A DNA stretch of 8,613 nt from Rubrobacteraceae bacterium (GTDB lineage: Bacteria > Actinomycetota > Rubrobacteria > Rubrobacterales > Rubrobacteraceae). The stretch covers positions 1-8,613 of the forward strand of contig JACCSM010000134.1 in assembly GCA_013698525.1 (NCBI GenBank), in the 5' to 3' direction. Of the stretch, positions 6,287 through 8,613 are shown piece after piece (position 1 is the first letter of the stretch; each line of letters begins with the position of its first letter). The position numbers and the translations under genes were made by a program. Below the pieces are notes generated by a model. That model was not told the DNA's origin. It was given only the letters and a program-made list of their open reading frames with translations, and ran no database searches.

Positions 6287-7044
6287 CGATCCGGAGCCGG
6301 CTTGCGTGTCAGACGGTCGTACACGGCCTCAGCCCTGGCGATCAAGATCCTGCGTTTCGGGTCCTCCAGTTCGTATCCCACTTCGCGCTTTTTCTTCTCT
6401 CTGGCGGCTAAGGGACGTGAGGCTTTGTTCTCCCATGAAGCTTCCCCAAACCTTTTCCTGGAGTTTCTCTCGATGCGGGCGAACACGCCGTCGACGTTCC
6501 GTGCGTCATGACGAAACACAGAGAAGGTCGTCCCGAACCTTTCGTTTATGCGTCGGATGACCTGTCCGAAGTCCCCTGTTACCTCTTCGAAGAGTCCGAG
6601 GACGTAGGCATCACGGTACCCTTCGACGGTCTCGTAGAAAGATAGATAGTACCTAAGAGCCTGGTCGACGGAGATCGGGTCTCGTACGGCGAACGACAGC
6701 ACGGCGTCTTTGGGCTTTCGTATCAGAACCAGGGTGGGTATCCGCCACCGTGCGGCCCGGATCACCTGCGCAGGAACGTGAAGTCCGTGGGCAATACGCA
6801 CCCTCTCGCTTTGCGCCCTGTTGAAGGCCGCCCTGGCAAACGAGTTGGCCGACCTCGGGAATCCCTCCATGACCAGTTGCGTCTTTGGGGTCACGACGCG
6901 CGCCTGGTCCTTGCGCGCCAGCCGATACAAACCGTAGAAAGCTGCCGGGTGCTTGCCCGCGTAGGTCTGGAGCCACTTCTCGAACCTGAACACGGCAGGG
7001 TGTTCATCCACTTGGGACCCAAACCGCTCCTCGATGGCTCTCAC
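6283..7044 (-). CDS. divergent sulfotransferase-like protein
   Basis: A 253-residue protein on the strand opposite to the rest of the cluster. It has a P-loop-like LVMEGFPRSANSFARAAF at 57-74, matching the GxPRSG/A-type 5'-phosphosulfate loop of sulfotransferases but with Ala-Asn-Ser in place of Gly-Thr-Thr. PTLVLIRKPKDAVLSFAV at 103-120 fits the 3'-phosphate site, with Arg109 and Ser117. No signal peptide or membrane helix is seen. It shares no clear sequence with the sulfotransferase at 3413-4336 beyond these motifs. The likely role is sulfation of a glycan or other acceptor; this is family inference. GTG at 7044 has GGAGGA (7050-7045) directly against it, so an in-frame GTG at 7011 is an alternative, though it lacks a good site. 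A hand count over 6301-6720 gives about 56% GC, against about 67% in 5941-6060, suggesting separate acquisition. The stop overlaps the convergent gene. Confidence 0.7.
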   Translation of the reverse strand: MRAIEERFGSQVDEHPAVFRFEKWLQTYAGKHPAAFYGLYRLARKDQARVVTPKTQLVMEGFPRSANSFARAAFNRAQSERVRIAHGLHVPAQVIRAARWRIPTLVLIRKPKDAVLSFAVRDPISVDQALRYYLSFYETVEGYRDAYVLGLFEEVTGDFGQVIRRINERFGTTFSVFRHDARNVDGVFARIERNSRKRFGEASWENKASRPLAAREKKKREVGYELEDPKRRILIARAEAVYDRLTRKPAPDR

Positions 7045-7088
7045 TCCTCCGCCTTGCCGCCTTCTGTCTCACCTTCAATCTTACACAC

Positions 7089-7103
7089 TCAGCAATTCAG
7101 CAA
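7089..7103. repeat. tandem 7-bp direct repeat TCAGCAA
   Basis: TCAGCAA at 7089-7095 is repeated at 7097-7103 with one T between, a period of 8 bp. It lies upstream of the minus-strand gene's candidate -10 and could be part of a regulator site, but the unit is short and may be chance. Confidence 0.35.
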
Positions 7104-7136
7104 ACAAATAACTGACAAGATGAAACGCTGACCAGC

Positions 7137-7171
7137 GCGGGTTTTGGAAGGACAACTCTTCCAAAACCCGC
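7137..7171. repeat. perfect 14-bp inverted repeat, 7-nt spacer (candidate operator or RNA hairpin)
   Basis: GCGGGTTTTGGAAG at 7137-7150 is the exact reverse complement of CTTCCAAAACCCGC at 7158-7171, with GACAACT between. A second short inverted pair, CGCTG/CAGCG (7126-7137), adjoins it. There is no T-run after either arm on either strand, so it is not a typical intrinsic terminator. It sits between two divergent starts. If transcription begins near 7197 (after TATACT), the centre of the repeat lies near -43, a position used by activators overlapping the -35 region; it could equally be a repressor site. Confidence 0.75.
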
Positions 7172-7184
7172 TGTCCTGCGGCGG

Positions 7185-7190
7185 TATACT
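7185..7190 (+). promoter_or_regulatory. candidate -10 hexamer TATACT for the glycosylphosphotransferase gene
   Basis: TATACT differs from the sigma-70-type consensus at one base and stands out in GC-rich surroundings. With the usual 6-7 nt to the start of transcription, the message would begin near 7197, leaving a leader of about 12 nt that just includes GGAGGA (7199-7204). No good -35 is found at 16-18 nt upstream (the sequence there is CAAAAC-like and lies in the right arm of the inverted repeat), which would fit an activator-dependent promoter. Confidence 0.5.
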
Positions 7191-7208
7191 CCTCGCACGG
7201 AGGACTCC

Positions 7209-8594
7209 GTGCGGATCTTGAGAGACATCTCGAAGAGGCTCCTTGGCTTCAAGCTGCTGCGGCGCTTTACGAGCGTCCTCATTCTGGTGCTCGCAGACGC
7301 TCTCGCGCTCGGGTTGGGAGGGGTCGCCTGGGTCGCTGGCGGCAGGTCGGATCCGGCCATCGGCCTCGCTCCGCTGTTGCTCGCGGCCTGGATCACGGTC
7401 TTCGCCGCTTTCCGCCTCTACGACAGGGCACCTGTACGGCGCAGCCCCGGGGGGCTCATCGGGGCCGCATTCTGCTGGGCCGGTTTGGTGACGATCGGGG
7501 CGACGATCTACCCGGAGAGCGGCCTCGGGCTCGGGGAGATAGCGTCGGCCGCCGTACTCGGCCTCCTGTGCTCCGGCGCGCTCAGGTTCCTCTACGAGCG
7601 GGCCATAGGTAGGATCTACCGCCGCGGCTTCGGACAGACTCCGGTTCTTCTGCTCGGGGATGACGAAGGACGAACGCGGTTGCGCCGGATGATGGAGCAC
7701 GCGCCCGGCGCCTACGTCCTGGCCGGTGAGGTGGACCTCGGAAGCGGGGGGGCCGAGGAGTATCTTACGTCGGTAAGGGAGGTGTTGGACCGCACACAAG
7801 CCCGTGGTGTCGTCCTCGTCGGGGCGGAGGGTCTGCCCGACGAGGAGCTCCTCGAGCTCGTCCACTCGGTGCGGTTGCGCGGGGTGCCGCTGAGGGTGGT
7901 GCCTGGCGCTTTCGCCCTGATGCGGGGCCGTACCATACTATCGGAAGGCATGGGGTTGCCGCTCCTCGAGGTCCATTACCCAGGGCTGGACAATACCCAG
8001 CGGACCCTCAAGCGTGTCCTCGATGTGACGGTCTCCGTGGGCGGGCTCGTGCTCCTCTCGCCCTTCTTTCTGGCCGTGGCAATTGCAGTCAGGTTCGACT
8101 CGCCAGGGCCCGTGCTCTTCCGTCAGAAGCGCGTCGGGGCGGACGAGAAGGTCTTCGTCTGCTACATGTTTCGCTCCATGCAAAGGGACGCCGAAGTACG
8201 CCAGGCGGCCCTCGAAGATCTCAACGAGGCTAAGGGTCCGGCCTTCAAGATCAAGGACGATCCTCGCGTGACCAGGGTCGGGCGTTTCTTGCGGCGCTGG
8301 AGCATAGACGAATCGCCGCAGCTCGTGAACGTCCTAAAGGGGGAGATGAGCCTGGTCGGCCCAAGGCCCTTGCCGGTACGTGACTTCCTGGGGATGGAGG
8401 AATCCCATAAGAGGAGGCTAGGGGCCGTCCCTGGGATGACCGGCTACTGGCAGACCAGCGGTCGCTCCGACCTCTCCTTCGAGGAGATGGTGCGTCTGGA
8501 CCTCTACTACATAGAGAACTGGTCGCTCTCATTCGACCTCAAGATCATCCTGAAGACCCTCGGCGCCGTTCTACGCCGCGAGGGTGCATACTGA
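7209..8594 (+). CDS. polyprenyl-phosphate glycosylphosphotransferase (initiating enzyme)
   Basis: A 461-residue membrane enzyme that transfers a sugar-1-phosphate from a nucleotide sugar to undecaprenyl phosphate, the first step of repeat-unit assembly. The N-terminal part has four hydrophobic helices (about 21-44, 51-69, 82-100, 107-128), then a Rossmann-like domain from TPVLLLGDDEG (144-154) to about 255. The C-terminal catalytic domain begins at TLKRVLDVTVSVGGLVLLSP (266-285), with the re-entrant hydrophobic segment, SPGPVLFRQKRVG (298-310), FRSM (321-324), RRWSIDESPQLVNVLKGEMSLVGPRP (362-387) holding the Asp-Glu catalytic pair 367-368, and PGMTGYWQTSGRS (408-420). The order and length match the WbaP/exopolysaccharide family. 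The family usually has KFRSM; here Met320 replaces Lys. GTG at 7209 follows GGAGGA (7199-7204) by 4 nt. It likely starts a transcription unit that continues beyond the window. The sugar is not predictable from sequence. Confidence 0.92.
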   Translation: MRILRDISKRLLGFKLLRRFTSVLILVLADALALGLGGVAWVAGGRSDPAIGLAPLLLAAWITVFAAFRLYDRAPVRRSPGGLIGAAFCWAGLVTIGATIYPESGLGLGEIASAAVLGLLCSGALRFLYERAIGRIYRRGFGQTPVLLLGDDEGRTRLRRMMEHAPGAYVLAGEVDLGSGGAEEYLTSVREVLDRTQARGVVLVGAEGLPDEELLELVHSVRLRGVPLRVVPGAFALMRGRTILSEGMGLPLLEVHYPGLDNTQRTLKRVLDVTVSVGGLVLLSPFFLAVAIAVRFDSPGPVLFRQKRVGADEKVFVCYMFRSMQRDAEVRQAALEDLNEAKGPAFKIKDDPRVTRVGRFLRRWSIDESPQLVNVLKGEMSLVGPRPLPVRDFLGMEESHKRRLGAVPGMTGYWQTSGRSDLSFEEMVRLDLYYIENWSLSFDLKIILKTLGAVLRREGAY

Positions 8595-8613
8595 TTCAGC
8601 TAGTCAGCACGCC
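8595..8613. other. window end, no feature seen
   Basis: Nineteen bases follow the stop of the glycosylphosphotransferase gene. No start codon with a ribosome site, and no hairpin, can be supported in this short stretch. Confidence 0.5.

Larger units (their letters stand above)
7045..7208. promoter_or_regulatory. divergent intergenic promoter region
   Basis: This 164-bp gap separates the minus-strand sulfotransferase-like gene from the plus-strand glycosylphosphotransferase gene and is the only sizeable non-coding stretch in the window. It must hold promoters for both directions. The half nearer the minus-strand gene (about 7075-7125) is AT-rich for this DNA. The other half carries an inverted repeat and a -10-like hexamer, listed separately. 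On the minus strand a TAAGAT-like hexamer (7082-7077) is a weak -10 candidate for the sulfotransferase-like gene, without a convincing -35. Confidence 0.6.

Noticed and set aside
7137..7171. Inverted repeat as an intrinsic terminator
   Set aside because: No T-run follows on either strand, and the site lies upstream of both flanking genes rather than after a gene end.
7841..7854. Perfect 14-bp palindrome CGAGGAGCTCCTCG
   Set aside because: It falls inside coding sequence for Asp-Glu-Glu-Leu-Leu, where GAG and CTC codons make such a palindrome by themselves; there is no spacer or regulatory context.
7089..7865. Minus-strand open frame of 258 codons across the divergent region and the glycosylphosphotransferase start
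   Set aside because: It is mostly antisense to a well-supported gene, has low-complexity charged composition and no family motif.

Overview
The window is about 8.6 kb of high-GC DNA that reads as part of an extracellular polysaccharide (capsule/EPS) biosynthesis locus. The coding strand uses many AGG (Arg) and ATA (Ile) codons alongside GC-rich third positions, and most starts are GTG or TTG. The chain-length regulator and its cytoplasmic ATPase are separate proteins, as in Gram-positive bacteria. Together this suggests a deep-branching actinobacterium of the Rubrobacter type. That assignment is an inference from codon style and gene organisation, not from a marker gene.

Positions 1-6286 hold seven tightly packed plus-strand genes that look like one operon: the C-terminal end of a TPR-like protein (1-407), a Wzz/CapA-type chain-length regulator (394-1122), a degenerate CapB/CpsD-type ATPase (1124-1756), a Wzy/WaaL-type O-antigen polymerase/ligase membrane protein (1782-3416), a PAPS-dependent sulfotransferase (3413-4336), a GT-B glycosyltransferase (4356-5486) and a WecG/TagA/CpsF-family glycosyltransferase (5471-6286). 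Gaps are at most 25 nt and several genes overlap, which points to translational coupling.

Positions 6283-7044 hold a minus-strand gene for a second, divergent sulfotransferase-like protein. It converges on the WecG-family gene with overlapping stop codons and has visibly lower GC than its neighbours. Between it and the next plus-strand gene lies a 164-bp divergent intergenic region (7045-7208). This region is AT-rich on one side and holds a perfect 14-bp inverted repeat (7137-7171) and a TATACT -10-like hexamer.

Positions 7209-8594 encode a polyprenyl-phosphate glycosylphosphotransferase, the enzyme that places the first sugar-phosphate on the lipid carrier; it probably opens a further transcription unit that continues past the window.

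As a working model, the glycosylphosphotransferase starts the repeat unit on undecaprenyl phosphate and the two glycosyltransferases extend it. The Wzy-like protein polymerises or ligates it, the Wzz-like protein and its ATPase-like partner set chain length, and one or two sulfotransferases may sulfate the glycan. No Wzx flippase, no Wza-type export protein and no sugar-nucleotide synthesis genes are in the window. The most unusual points are the ATPase that lacks the P-loop lysine and the tyrosine tail, the pair of different sulfotransferase-like genes, and the inverted repeat in the divergent promoter region. I see no tRNA, rRNA, CRISPR array or insertion sequence.
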